Shown here: piece after piece, positions 1 to 14,900 of the stretch
Layout: each line of letters starts with the position of its first letter
Numbering within the stretch: position 1 is the first letter of the stretch
Assembly: GCA_037951105.1 (NCBI GenBank)
Contig: JBAMJV010005531.1
Span: 62,001 to 126,000, forward strand
Direction: 5' to 3'
From: Echinarachnius parma
Taxonomy: Eukaryota; Echinodermata; Echinoidea; Clypeasteroida; Echinarachniidae
DNA: 64,000 nucleotides
The notes under the pieces: generated by a model
Database searches by the model: none
Seen by the model: only the letters and a program-made list of their open reading frames with translations
Told to the model about the DNA's origin: nothing
Made by a program: the position numbers and the translations under genes

Positions 1-2959
1 GTGTGTTTAAATTTGCATGGTATTTAGTTGTACTCATTCCTATGATTATTGTCATCGACTATTAGTAGAACACAATCATCACGATCATTTAACCTATTTA
101 CCATGACACAAAAAATAAATAAAATAAAAACATTATCGCATTGAATGTTTGTTTTATTATTGAAAGGCGATCTTAAAGATCTCTTGAAAATAAGAAAAAA
201 AATATGTTGAGCATGAATAACCCATTACATGTACATGTACATTGTCAGATGGACAATAATAAATGCATATTTGCTTCATGTGTACTTCTCTAAGTAACAC
301 CTCTACCCAAATACATTTGCAAATATAAACAAGAATAATTTGCAGTTTATTCTCATATATTGAAGCTTATGAATTAAGAAAGAGAAGGGCGCTAAAGTCA
401 CCTTTCCTACTTCAGACTTCAGAGATGATGATTTTTAAAGTTCTGGAGCTTTGTAAAAAACAAAATAAGCTCTCTTTATTTCTGATAAATATTCCCAAAA
501 TTATAAATAAGTATCTATAAATTTGGCATCATGCACACAGGGAAGGCTCTGACCTACCAGACGGTATGCAGAACTCAATTTAGCAAAACAAAACCACTGA
601 ACACCCTTCTCACTCTCACCTGACCATGTGACTGAACACCCTTCTCACTCTCACCTGACTATGTGTATGTGCAAAGTTTTGTGGATTAATAATCAGCTTC
701 TTCTGGTAACCCTCAAGATTTTCCAGTTCCTTGAATTATAACCGTCAATATACACAATACTTGGTATGAAATACATGTAATAGACCTGGCAACCAGGCAG
801 GTATTTCAAGTGAATATGCAGCGAGTCAGGGTAGCAAATTTCCTGTTATTTGTACAGTTTATTTCATGCAAATACCTGTATTTTACAACATTGTACAATA
901 TACATGCAAAGCTAAAAGTTAAACTTTATTTGCATGTAAAAATGAAGAAAGAAGGTACCTCATCTTGAAACAAAAAACTGAAACATGAATCTAATTCTTC
1001 AGAATTTTGATTCTTCAGACTCTGCTGAATCATCTGGTATGCATTAACACTCATGGTATTTTTTTTTTTTTTTTTTACATTTGTGCAATTTGTATAAGTT
1101 ACGCAATGTTTAGATACCACCACCATACATGTGTGTAGGAGTTTATTTCCTGCTGATCTCATTACCCTAAAACCCCTGAAAACAAACACATTAATTCCCA
1201 CTAGACTGTCTCAAAATGAATACTATAATATAACATACTGCTTTGCAACTACAATATGGTACATACTTTGTAGTGTAAAAACTACTCCTTATTTGGATGT
1301 TTAATAAATATGCAAATAATTGAATATTTATATTAAGTAACTCATCTGTCAACAACATTTATGCATACATACATCCACCTTTAATGATTCTGAGTGGATT
1401 GCATTTTGGGCTTAATTCTACTCTTCCTGTTGCATTAACATTCTTGTTTCGGGTTAATACGACATGGTGTATTTTTTACAATATATCAGACAGCTACACT
1501 TGTATACATTTCTGCGAATATAATCAGCTGTTTGACTTTGAACAGAATCTATTCATCTAATAAATTGATATAGTCCTGCAGACTGCTTTATTTAGTGTGA
1601 AAGATCCGCACTAGCATGTTTCTTGAGAAATTTGACATAACAAGAATGGAATGGCTGTAAGGACGAATGCACCATCCAAAAGCAATGTCTGCAGCCACTT
1701 TGTGGCAGAGACATCAAGAAAATATAGCATGCATTCTAAGAATGTTCTGCAGTCAAGAGAGAAAATAACTTAGAATGTTCAAGAGTGTACTGAAGAAAAA
1801 TGACAATGTACATGGATCTGCATAGTAGATAATCTGATAAGATTTAGGAGTCATCAGATATGATTTTGGATTACTCAGTTATTTAAGCAAAAAAAAAAAG
1901 AAAAGCTTTTGATGATATTTTAATATCAAACTTATTCAAAATAATGCACTTGCACCCACTCACTATCAGGGTACCCGAGATCCCAGGTTCCCGGAAGCCT
2001 CTTCACATCTCGGGCCATTTCAATTGCTCAAAGCGCAACATTTCATTGTGTACATGGCACATTAATTAGTAATTTAAAATCACTTAATCTGCTTCCAATT
2101 CCCAGTTTCTCTTAATTGCAAGACCACACTTAGTACAAAATCATCTACAGAAATCATGATTGAATACGAACTCCATAAAATCACACTCATAAGAAAAAAA
2201 AGGCAAGTAGGAGTGGAAATTACATGGTTATAAATATGACCATCTTAAATTTCATGCGCTATGTGAACCTATGTCAATGGTAATTCCAATAGAGAAGACA
2301 AGCTAAGGAATACATGACATGTACAATACAATTTTCTTAAAATCAGGTAGAGGGTGTTTCTAATGTTTTCTGGAAGAATGATTATAGACCTATTCACATC
2401 TTAGGCGAAATTTCAGTGTAAACATGGACATACACAAGTTTATACACCAAACTCTGGTGCATTTTATGTTTATTTAAATATTGATTTTAGAATATGAGAA
2501 ATAATGTAACATTACAATAATGTACTTATAATTTCATATCAGACTAGTGATACAAAGTCCAAGTCCCATCTAAATGGAAATGTCTGAATAAAGATACAAA
2601 TATGATGTTAGTAAGAACATCTAGTATGAATTGCATTAGTCCGACACTAGGGGATACATAATATGTATTTACCCTGCATAAACATTCTCAGAATATGTTA
2701 ATGAAACATGATTTATCACAATGGCGCATCATGCCAAGCCATACACTAAACTAATAACGGAAAACAATTTGTACTACTGACTAGAATAATGATCCCAATA
2801 ATCCCTCCTTTTTCTTGATTGAACCAATTCCTTATAGGCCAATCCTTTTCTAAAGTATGTGTTGGTCTATGGGTTGGATTGGAAATAATTTTTAACGACA
2901 CCGCAACACTAGTGTGTCATATAGTGTCATTCAGGTAAGCTTATACCCAAAGTGTTGGT
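1..2959. other. NARS1 3' flank, no gene seen
   Basis: AT-rich sequence downstream of the NARS1 stop. Short open frames here show no codon bias or recognisable protein. The proximal part should be the NARS1 3' UTR. On the gene strand AATAAA hexamers occur at several places (for example at 2469-2474), but none can be singled out as the real cleavage signal. Confidence 0.6.
596..665. repeat. 35-bp tandem duplication
   Basis: Two adjacent, nearly identical 35-bp units starting at 596 and 631, with the core ACACCCTTCTCACTCTCACC. A local duplication with no coding content. Confidence 0.85.
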
Positions 2960-5900
2960 CTATGGGGTACACCTCTCCAGGAAGCGAGGGTAGAAGGTGA
3001 CGTCCCTGATGTGGTGGCGGTTGAGCAGCCAGGTCAAGAAGCGCTCCAGCCCGAGACCATACCCACCATGCGGACAGCTTCCAAACTTCCTCTGCACAAA
3101 TGAACAAAAGATAATAACAATTTATATTAATAAACATTAACTTTATTCTGTTATTAGCGGCCAGATTGTAACAGAAAACAAAATTATCTACATTTTTGGT
3201 GGTCCAGCTCAATCAGATAACTTACTAAAGTGGTTATTAACCCGTTCAGGACTGGTCACGAAAATACTCTGGACTTGGGTCTATAGAAAATACATGTTGT
3301 AGCAAAATTAATCCTAAACGGGTTAAAGCTTGAAACAGAACAAAACAAGTTTTTAAAAATTAAACCATGGTTAATTTGAAAATCCATCAGGCCCCTGAAA
3401 TATGACTTTGACTAGCCCAAGAGGCCATCCGGCAAGAGCTAGAGTTGAGCCTTGATTACAGTGCCTGAAATTATCTTTAGGCAATTTAAAATGCATTATT
3501 ATTACAAAAGGACTTCATTTAGGCTCAGGATATACCTGCACAATCATCTTGCAGGAGCAATTTGTTTATGGGTACATCTGCAGGTGAACCCAACAAAGGT
3601 ACCCAATTATACCCTTAGGTAAAGAGCAGCAATATCAATTAAACATCTTAATGAGAGACATACATTCTGGGCATTTATCAGTTTAAAACTTGGGTGCTTG
3701 ACAGGGAGTCAATTGAGTCTTCAGAAGCAGAGGACCCAATTTTGTCTACAAAGCCAAGGTACATTGATGTGTGTTTGTACGTGGGTTACCTACCTGATCA
3801 GTGTACCAGTAGTATGGAGTGGGATCGATGCCTTCCCTCTTGTATCCAGCCAGTAGGTCATCATAGTTCCATATCCTCATGGAGCCTCCAACCATCTCAC
3901 CAACATTCGGGATCAGAAGGTCAACCTGTATAAAGTCAAAAGGCAAGAACAATCAATTATTATATGATCAAAATATTTACACATAATAATGCTTGTAGTA
4001 TACATCTGGAAATTTAACACAAAATTGTAAAACTCCCAATCATTTATTACTATTAACTACAAAACTTTTAAAATGTGGACAAATCTTTCCATTTCAATAC
4101 ATCATTAAAATATTTCAGATAAAATGTTTCTAACCAAAATGGGAAAAAATTAGTAAAACATAATAAAAGGTTCCTCGAAAATGATGTTCTAATTGACAAC
4201 TATTACAAAAGAAAGGCCCATATATCTACAAAATTCAAAATTGCATGGTATTTATAGACCAATTCTACTTTTTTTCACTCCTTAATTCACTTGCTTTCAT
4301 TGAAAACAACCCTTTTAGGAGGACTTCCCCTTTAAAAGTAGCCATACAAAATAAATGTGACGTACTGATTCTGTGACCCGGTCATCCTCTGGACATCTTG
4401 GCATGTAGAAGGCCTTGATAGGGGCAGGGAATCGGCATAGCAGGATTGGCTGTAGGAAGAACAAAGGGGAACAATGTGTCAAAGATACAGTGGAAAGGTT
4501 TCGTCTTTAGTTTTACACCAACCGTTGCCAAATTCACTAGTCACTGAAAAAAGTTACCTACACAACAGCACTGTACACATATACCCAGATAAGATGCCTC
4601 ATGGGATTTAAGACAAAAGTACATGTTTATTTCCAGGTTATGGCTGGGAGATATATGGAATGTTGGCAGACTAATATACTATTATTTATAGGATCAACGC
4701 ACATTTAACAGAACAAAAAATAGAACAAGCAAGGTAACAAATATGATGATAACATATGTGCATAAACAAATTATAATAACGTTCAAATATACACATTTAG
4801 AGCATATAGTTGAATATACACACCTCATTGATTTGGTCCGTCATTTTTCTTTCAGGAGCTTCAGGTATATCCTAAGAAAAGGGATGGAGAAAGATTAGAA
4901 AAATATGCATGAAATATAGGTTATACAAAACCTAGCATTACCATATTAACACTCTCATTTTGAAAGATGAATAAACTACGGGTTGAGGATTAGCATGTAG
5001 AAAAATCAATGATTTCATATACAAATTTTGCCTGTTTGCCCTCGGATACCAACATTAAAGTAAAATAATGAGACCGCAGTTCCCATTATCTAATGCCCGG
5101 CGCAGACCGAGCCAACTTGACCCGCTCCGACTGGTTTTCAGCCTGATTAACTCAGTATGTGCTGCCTCAGGACTCCGATTTTTTCAGGCAAGCGCCAGTC
5201 AGAGGTCATTCGAGGCCGATTCAACATGTTGGATCGGCTCTGACTGAGCGAAACTGACCCTAGCCTGACTGAAAACCAGTCGGATCGTGGCGAGTCGGCT
5301 CTGTCTGCGCCGGGCTTAAGATGCCGTCTGGCAGCCATCAATTCAAAATATCCGGTCTATACTTTTGATGTGGTGAAAATGGCACTGCTGCATGAGCTGG
5401 CTCTGCTAACTTTTTAGTGATCTTCCCTATTTTGTACAGTACTATTATTGTTCAAAATTTGTTACAAATATCAATTTGGATTTAAGAATTGTTATCATCT
5501 ATTTTAATTGTGATGTAACATACTTGCAACTGTATATTCACATAGAGTAAAAAGTTGTAAATGATGCCACACCGCCAGGTAAAACTGAATGTAATGGTGG
5601 CCCCCAGTTGCTGCTATGTATGAATGAGAGCCTTCGTTTACCGGCTACACTCTTAATCTGAACTCTAATGAGAACTAGCAGTGTACTGTTCAGGGTTTTC
5701 CACTCAATGGTGTGGACAAATAAATGAAATGACAAATGAAATGAAGCAGATAAAAGCAAATGGGTACCTCTCCAAATTCATAGAAGGTGCCGTCATCCTT
5801 CCTGATGTCGTGCTCTCTCAGGTACACAATGGCATCTTTGTAGTCCATCCTTCTGAATGGACGCTTGGGAGGCTCAAATCCCTTGGAGAAAAATTGAATT

Positions 5901-8900
5901 GACAGAAACACCCATGAGAAGTAATTCAAACAATGATGGCATGCAATTTCAAACATATACATTATATCACACTCTAACTGTTTACTTATTAAATAAATGT
6001 GATACTAGGTTGATATATTCAGAAATCAATAAATGGCACAAATGTAAGTTAATGATATCACCAAACGGCAACAAAAAACTAGATGGATCTTCGACTGCGC
6101 GCAGTCGAAAATTATGCCTCCGCTATCACGCAATTTCTATATCAAGCCAAAAATAACATGCACTGAATTAATAACTGTAAACTCAATTTTGATGGTAATT
6201 CATCAACCAGATCTTGAGATATCACAAACAATACCGAGCTATTTGGCATATAATGACTCTTGTGACCTTGACCTCATGACCCCATGATTGTAGTGCTACA
6301 TTGGCTCCATAAGATACATTCAGGTACCAAGCGTGATTGAAATCTGACATTCATTTCTTTAATTACAAGCTATTTCACATCTATGAATTCTGTGACCTTG
6401 AACTTTGACCCCATTCCCCAAAATCGTATGGCTACATCAGTCCCCTAAGATACATTCAGGTACCAAGTTTGATTGAAATCTGACATTCAGTTCTTCAGAT
6501 TTTGCCATTACAAGCTATTTTAGTATGTATTAATAGAGTCCTATAACCTTGACCTTTGACATTATGACCCCCAAAATTGTATGGCTTCATTGGCTCCCTA
6601 AGATACATTCAGGTACCCAAGTTTGATTGAAATCTGACTTTCAGTTCTTACGATTTTGCCATTACAAGCTATTTTTGCATGTATTTATCGAGTCCTGTGA
6701 CCTTGACCTTTGACCTCATGACCCCAAAATTGTGCGGCTACATTGGCTCCGTAAGATACATTCACATACCAATTTTGATTGAAATTTGACATTCGGTTCT
6801 TGAGATTTTGCCATTACAAGCTATTTTTGCAATATATATTGTGCCCTGTGACCTTGACCTTTGATCTCATGACCCCCAAAATCTAATCAGATCATTGTCA
6901 CCCCAATATGTACACTCATACCAAGTTTGAAATTGATCCGTCAATCGGTTCTTGAGATATCGCGAGAACGAAAACGTGACGGACGGACCGACTTACGTAC
7001 GTACGGACGGACAATCCAAAAACATAATGCCTCCGTCCACTTCGTTGGCGGAGGCATAAAAACAGCCACAAAAAAAGTGAGTTTGTGCTTGCTTACCGGG
7101 TGAAGTTCCTTGATGATGGGTCCTATGGGTGAGGCAAGGGCTCGATCTACTACGTCACACACAAGGTCCTCCAACTTATCCAGGAGATCATTGAAGCTGA
7201 TGAAAGGGCACTCTGCTTCAACATGACTGTACCTAGTAACACAATACAAGACATCTCAAATTCAATACAATTCAAGTCAAGTCAACTCAACTAGAATATG
7301 GTTTTACAAAACATCAAGTAAAAAGTCAGAGATTATTCATTGTCAGCTTAAAAATTGAAAACATAACATAGGAGAAAACGCATACAAGGAGATACAATAA
7401 AAGACTATACAAATAAATACAGTCAACTTTTATAGAAAAAGGGATATCAAGTCTATCTCAACTTTCAGATGTAAAAAGCTAAGAACATAATAAGGAGATA
7501 CAATAAAAGACTATACAAATAAATACAGTCAACTTTTATAGAAAAAGGGATATCAAGTCTATCTCAACTTTCAGATGTAAAAAGCTAAGAACATAATTTT
7601 TGTTTAACTAAACTGGGCTCCAAAAGAAACTTATCACTTTTTCAGAGCGACGCTCACTAAAATCCATAGCATCAAATTGATTCATCTTTAGACACAGAAA
7701 CTGCTCGCTGCGAGCCTCCACGAAAGGAGGTCTATTCAGAACTTTCAATAGCGATTCATTCAACTTCAAAGCGGGTTATGTAACCACTAGACTGGCTATT
7801 GTCCGTACCGAGCTCTGTGCCCGGAAAGCGAGCAGTTTCTGTGATTTTTGACAAATGACCTCTTGCGATTTCACCTTATTTTATTCTTTGTTGACTAAAG
7901 CAAACATAATCTTTTTTAGATGAGCTTGCTCAGGAGTATTATAGCTAATCTATGCCCAATTATGATTACTTTTTATACTTTGGATTTTAATGTGTGTCAC
8001 TCTGAAGAAGTTATAAGTTTCTTTTGGAATCCAGTTTATATCATTATTACTTTTATTTCATTTACCAGCCAAGAAAATGTGTGCATCTTTTCTTTTCCTA
8101 TGATAATCTTAAGTAAATAACAAAATTATTGATGCTCAGGTGGTCAGTAATTCAAAGTTTAATTTGAATTACTTAAAATGTGATCAGGACTGTTTTTGTC
8201 CTTATTACTTACTCTGCTAGATGTCTCCTGGTGCGAGATTGCTCTGCACGGTAAGACTGTGATATACAGAACACGTCTCCCAGGGAAGGAATAGCAGTTT
8301 CCAGATACAGCTGAGATGACTGCGTCAGGAAGGCCTTTATAAAAAATAAACACAATGTAGTATTAATGCGCATAACATTAAAGCTCATTTTATTTTCACA
8401 CAAAAACTACAATTTAATTTTTACAAGATGAAGCGTAACAAATATTCAGAAAAAAATTGCTACATTCTGTATCAAATCAAATGCAGTTTGTACCTATTTA
8501 TTTTCTGATGAAATGCCTTGAACTTTTTTTGGTCAACAAGCTCATTAATTTTTTCATGCAAGAGATTTGAAAAATTCCACAAGTAAAACCCACTGTGCTT
8601 GCCCATATAGCAAGCCACAGGTGATACTGTCTGCAAACAAACATAATTGCTAAAGGAATGGCAAAGCATTAAATAATTCCTCCTGGCCTCTTTGTTGCAG
8701 ATCTAGACATAAATTTAAATAAACATTATATTCTTAAGATGAAGAAGTGTGACGTTAAAAAACCCTAGGTAAAATAAACTAATTATTATTAGATAACTGT
8801 TTGTTTACCAATTCAGCATCTCTAGTGCACCAATCTCCCAGAGGGTCCTGCATCTAGCATTGCCTCTGTCAGTGATTGGATACACTACAATCAATCCAGC

Positions 8901-11900
8901 CTTTCAATGTACACTTCGTCGGTGACATTACGTACCGTCGAATCTTCAAATTTCGGTCGATTTTTCGATTTTGAGTTTTTGGCATATTTTTGATGTCTTA
9001 TACCCAACTCTATCACATATCTGAATTTCAGTCTTCAAAATTCACGATATCATTGATTTTCAGAAATTGATATTCGAAAATAGAGACAAAATTGTGATAG
9101 AGTTGGGTATAGACATCAACAATATGCCAAAAACTCAAAATCGAAAAATCGACCGAAATTTGAAGATTCGCCGGTACGTAATGTCACCGACGACTTGTCT
9201 CAATGCACTCTCAGGGCAGCATTCTAGCATACTCACCTCTTCTTTAAAGAAGTCCAGCTTGAACAACGTGGCACCCCCTTCTACTTGAGTCTGAACCAGT
9301 GTGGGTGGGCATACCTGTATGCAGATATAGAAATGAGGTGATAAGTCTTGAGATAAGCATATAGCAGGAATAGCCTGTACCAGGAATACTGATTTAACCT
9401 ACCGTAAAACTCCGTGTATAAGACGCACTTTTTTTCCGTCGGAAAATTTTCAAAGTGGGGGGTGCGTCTTATACACAGGTACAGCCAAAAAAAAACCAAA
9501 AAAAACAAAAAAAATTTGAATTTTTTTTTTTTTTTTTTTTTTTTTGGGGACACCCGGTAGTCAAGTTTAATGCATATTAAACTGGTCTAGGGCATGACAA
9601 GAGCTTGATATAAGGGGGAACATTTATCAAAATATATCTTTTTCCTACATAAATTATAGTGGTTAGCAAAACAAAATGCAAGTTTTTAAGCAGTAACACT
9701 GCTACTAATTGAATATTCAGATATTCATGAGTAGCAGCACTCATTTAATATTCAATTTTCTAAACAGTGGTTATACATTTTTCTCTACAAAAAAAATATT
9801 AATGAATTTAGTATTTTGCATATTTAATGAGCATTGCTACCTCATGAATATATGAATATTTTTTTTTTTTTTTTTTTTTTAATAGAAAGTTGGGGGTGCG
9901 TTTTATACACGAGTGCGTCTTATACACGGAGTTTTACGGTATTCAAGATTGGTCCCAAAAATATCGGGCTAGGGTCTATGGAGAATAGATGTTATACAAA
10001 AATCAGTCAGTCCTGAATGGGTTAACCCTAAAAAAGGGCCAGTGGCCATATTCATAAAAGCCCGATAGCCTATCTGTCAGCTAGGCCTTATCTCCTTGCC
10101 AAAATGCCAGTTTGGACGATAACTAGCGGGGATCTCACACAACTCGCTTGGGTGATCACCTTTGTTTTCACAAACCAGTGCACAACACACACGTGCATAG
10201 ATATGGCTTTAGTAATGTGTGTAGATTTTGCACGCTGTCTATGCCCTTACCATATCGACCAATCAACGAGCGTCTAAGCCCTGTAATACAATAGCCATTT
10301 AAAATCTTCGTAGCGGGTTGCTAAATCGTAATTCAAGAAGCACTGCTAACCATACCGATAACAAGCTAACAACTCGGATGATCTAATTTATTCATCGTGG
10401 CTGTCATAGTAACAACATTCCATCTGTTGCAAGTTTGTTTGACATCGCATAAAAGCGCAGTTTACTCGAACGTGTGAATGAACGAATTGTTCCTTATTGT
10501 TCCAATCATAAAAGCGTCTTATGTGTTCTACAACGTGATGCAGTAAGGGGGTGGGGGGGGGGGGGGGGGGTAGTATAACATAATTGTCTTATCTGGGGTA
10601 AACGGGGGGGGGGGGGGGGCGGTAACTTGTGTCCAAAATAAAAAGCTTGCTATACTTCCTAAATGTAAGGGTGTTACTGTAGATATGAGCGTGAGTAGGA
10701 ATGATGTTTTGTTTCGGGGCGGGGGGGGGGGGGGGGGGGGGGGAGGGATCACGCGTAAGCACATGTTTTCATAGCCACCCCAATGAAGTAAAACCAAATA
10801 CATCTCCCTCCTCATTACGATCAAGCTCCGCCACGCTTATAATATGATAGCATGACAAGGGAAACTATTCAATTGCAGTGAAAACAGAAACGAAATTGCA
10901 TTAAATAGTATTATATATAGATGGATTCATCAAAACAGAATTGAAATCACATAAAATCAATCCGAACTGCAAAAGTAAGCTAATATGTCACAAAAAGGAC
11001 AAATAAAAGCAAATCACTCTCCAGATAAAAACATGTAATTTAAGCTGATAAAAGATGTTATTGCTGAAGTACAAGGATGCTAGGGCAAATACGGAAAAAG
11101 TATGTTACTTGGGGAACTATTTTGAACTAACATCACGCTATCATAATATTCCCCTTGCCATGTTCACGATCGCGCCACACGCATATACACACAAAAACCG
11201 GGCAGATTGTTACTTGCTAGCAATTTAGAGGTACATCAGAGTACCTCTAAATTTTTGGTCCAGTGTCGCTAAAATTTGTCCTATCTGGCTTTGGTGAATA
11301 AGAAAAAATTAGCTGGGTGTTAGGTCGTCATTCAACTTCACGCCTTTGTTGTAAGTCCAACAAAGCTCTATTCAGAACGTCCCGCATAAATAGATTTCAA
11401 TGCATTTAGTCGGCACCGCAGATCTGTTGTTGTAATTGTTCGCATTTCCACTAACAATGTCGTGGAATACCAAATGCTTGTGGAATTTAGACAGATGGGT
11501 TGTCATGCTAGGCCAGGCCTTGACTACGATAGCGAAATTAGCCTATCGGCCTTTTGTGAATACCAGTTAAGCCTAGCGGACATCGAAATCGTAATTTGAT
11601 CAACCAACTAGCTTATCGGGGTTTTATGAATATGGCCACTGGTTATTTTGTTGGAGGGCTACTCATTGTTGGAGTGAAAGGCATATAAGGTCAAATAAGC
11701 AGAAAGGAAACTATTCTTCAAGGGTCTAGAACGGTTCTGGACCCTCTATTCAAATTTAAGGACCTGTTATTCATAGTTCCTGTCCAGAGGGGGCAGAAGA
11801 CTCCCTATTGTCTGCAGAACTGCAAAAACAGGGGGGGGGGGGATTAAAAGCTAACTGTTACACTGTAGCTGGCAAGGCCCCCCAGAAACCTTGGTTTTTT

Positions 11901-14900
11901 GGTCTTTTGTTCAGTATTGATTGGGGAGTTCTGGGCATTCCAACCCTAACCAGGCCGGGGGGGGGGTGGAATCCACCCCCCCCTCGACTTTTCGCGCGAT
12001 AATTCCGCAACGCGCGCAGGTTTTGCCGCGCGACTTCATGAGTTTTTTCGTTGAAGTCTTGCGCAACTTTTGAGACCAAATTTGCGATGACCGGGTATAC
12101 CGTTCTAAAGTCACGTGACCTTTTGTAAGTGAGCGTCGGCCCGAAAATCGCTAAATTTTGTGATTTGTGTACAAATCCTATGGAAATTGAGTATTTCCTA
12201 GAATAGACAAAACCTTCATTATTTTTCAATCTAATCACTGCAATCATTTAATTTTGGGCTAAAAATTGTTGAATAATGGTTAATAATTTATTCCATCGAA
12301 AAAAACAATAAAAAACAAAAGTAAAAAAACAAAGAAATACATAAGAAATTCCAAAAACAAAGAAATACATAAGGAATTTTTTAGCTGTCGCAATTTTTAA
12401 TGTTGAAAACCTTTTAATTAGGTAATAAAGAATATTCATGCACAAAATTAGCATATTCTGAGCCATATTTAGTGATTTATAGACAAAAAGAGGATTTTTG
12501 CATAAATTTGCATAATTAAGTAGAAATTAATTTTTTTCAAAAAAATAACAATGCTATCTTGTAGATTATGTCGCAAACTATCTGTGTGCCAAATTTTGCG
12601 GCGGCCGCGCGTTCGGCGGCCGAGATCTCAGGGGGGGGTGGAATCCACCCCCCCCCCGGCTATAGCATAGCCAAAATAACCCGGCCTGGTTAGGGTTCCA
12701 CTTAAAGGGGCCCTGCAACCCAAATGCATGTTGACCTCTGTTCATCTGTATTAGTGTTAACATTCAATATTTGTAAACGGTTTGACCCAAATATGTTTTG
12801 TATATTTTTAAACATTTTATCATTTATTTGTCTTCATGTTGCTAAGCCCCACCTCCTAAAAATCTTTGTCTTTGCAATGTACTGAGAATATGATGCACTG
12901 GTAGAATCTGTTCTACATACAAATATGATACCTATATATTTTATCGTGCAAGTCAAGAAAATGTTTTATGAATGTTTTATAACAAATGCATTCTGAAGGG
13001 TGTTATTTATCATGAAGTTGTATACAAAGGTCTATAGAGTGGTGAAGTGTGATGTCATAAACATCTTTTTTTAGAATTTTCAAATTTGGACTTCATTTTC
13101 AGAAAGAGCGAAGCAAATAATGTCCAAATACCGAATATCAAAGGAATAGGTTACGTATTGGCCGAATGATTTTTGGGGTCAATGGGCAATCAGTGTTATA
13201 GTGCACTGGTTCCTAAATTTAGTAACCAGTGCACTATAACACTGATTGCCCATTGAAGTAAAATTCATTCGGATGGGCATATCTCAGCCAATACGTAACC
13301 CATTCCTTTGATTTTCGGTATTTGGACATTATTTGTTATGTTCTTTCTGAAAATGAAGTCCAAATTTGAAAATTCTAAAAAAGTGTTTTTATGACGTCAT
13401 GGCTTCTGTACTCTATAAAAGGATGAATAGCAAACACAATGAATGATACACAATAACAAGCTACTGTACTTCGGACAATATATGACAATGTTTACCTCAA
13501 TATATCCACGGTTGAAGTAGTGTTCTCTGAAACTGGAATGAGTGAGAAAACATAAGAAATATGGATATCCGATAATGACAGGAATAATCAGGGTAGGAAA
13601 TATACGGGGGTTGAGGGCGATTTTGCCCCCTAATTTTCAAAATAGCCCCCTGAAATCAGTAGGTAGCCCCTAACATGATCATAGGGATTATGTGAAATAT
13701 CATTTGATATCCTTCAGATTGAAAAAGTAGCCCCCTAAAATTAAAAATTAATTATTTCCTTGGGATTAATATAATGCAAACATAATGCCATGGTGGATAA
13801 TTGAATAATCAGATGAATATGCATAAAATTAATGACTTAACAACTTGTACTGACAATGTAGCCCTGATAGATGAAATTCTTAGGTTTAATCTACCATTTC
13901 ATCTGTATTAGACATGATGCAAATGATGCATGTTTTACAAGTGTCTAACACAAGAAGCAGAAGGAAGGAACCAAAAAGATCAAATGTACTTGCATTTAAG
14001 TTGAATTTCTACAATTTAATTTATATATTCATATAAACTACCATTATTTCACGTGCACTTATTCAGAAGCTGGAGAATTGTCATAATGTATGCATGATCA
14101 GAAAATTTACTTCAGTAGAAAAATACGTAGAGCACTTAGATTGTTGCTTAAAAACAACTTTAATTTTGGGTCAAAATTAATGTGTACAGGGGAGGAGTCA
14201 TAATTCATAACCAATTAATTATGGTGGGTAAAGCAAATAAATTGAATTTGAACTGACGGGGCAGTTAAATAATTATGCATTTTACTTACCAATGTGTTAC
14301 AGTAGATCTTACACGCATGATTTTTGAAAGCTGTATGACAGATAGAAGAAATTCCACAGATTAGCAATCAGGATGTAATTTACACCTTGCCAGACTAGAA
14401 CACTTCACAAACAAGAGCCCCAGGGGGGCACGACGCTCACCTGAGGTCAATCAATTCACATCTGGCGCATGTTCTCTCTGGCACCCTCAGAAGATATGAA
14501 ATCAGTTGAAATCATGCCAAAATCTATAATGTGATGTACTATTTAATCAATAACTTTTGATCCCCTGTACCTAACATTATGATTTACCATAATGTTTGGG
14601 TGAATCATAAAAAAAGACAGACACACATATAAGACAAAGCTTAACACATTTCACCAGCCACTGACCACTTCAGCATATTAACCCCACTCACATAGGGACC
14701 CTATGGGGCCATTCTGCGATGGCCTGTCATACTTCTGGATCTTGAGAAGAAGATATTTAAAATTAACATATTTTTTACACTTGGTGCCCTCCCCCAGGGC
14801 CCCCCTGAGGGCCACGCCCACCATTTTAGCAACTTCGATTCCTCTACCCCTAAGGATGATTCCTGCCATGTTTGGTTGGAATCTAATCATTGGTTCTGGA

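Noticed and set aside
10528-10824. Poly-proline minus-strand frame
   Set aside because: Product of long G homopolymers.
11858-12247. 129-codon minus-strand frame, partly shared with 26346-26624
   Set aside because: Shared because both are copies of one repeat. No motif, and frame disruptions differ between copies.
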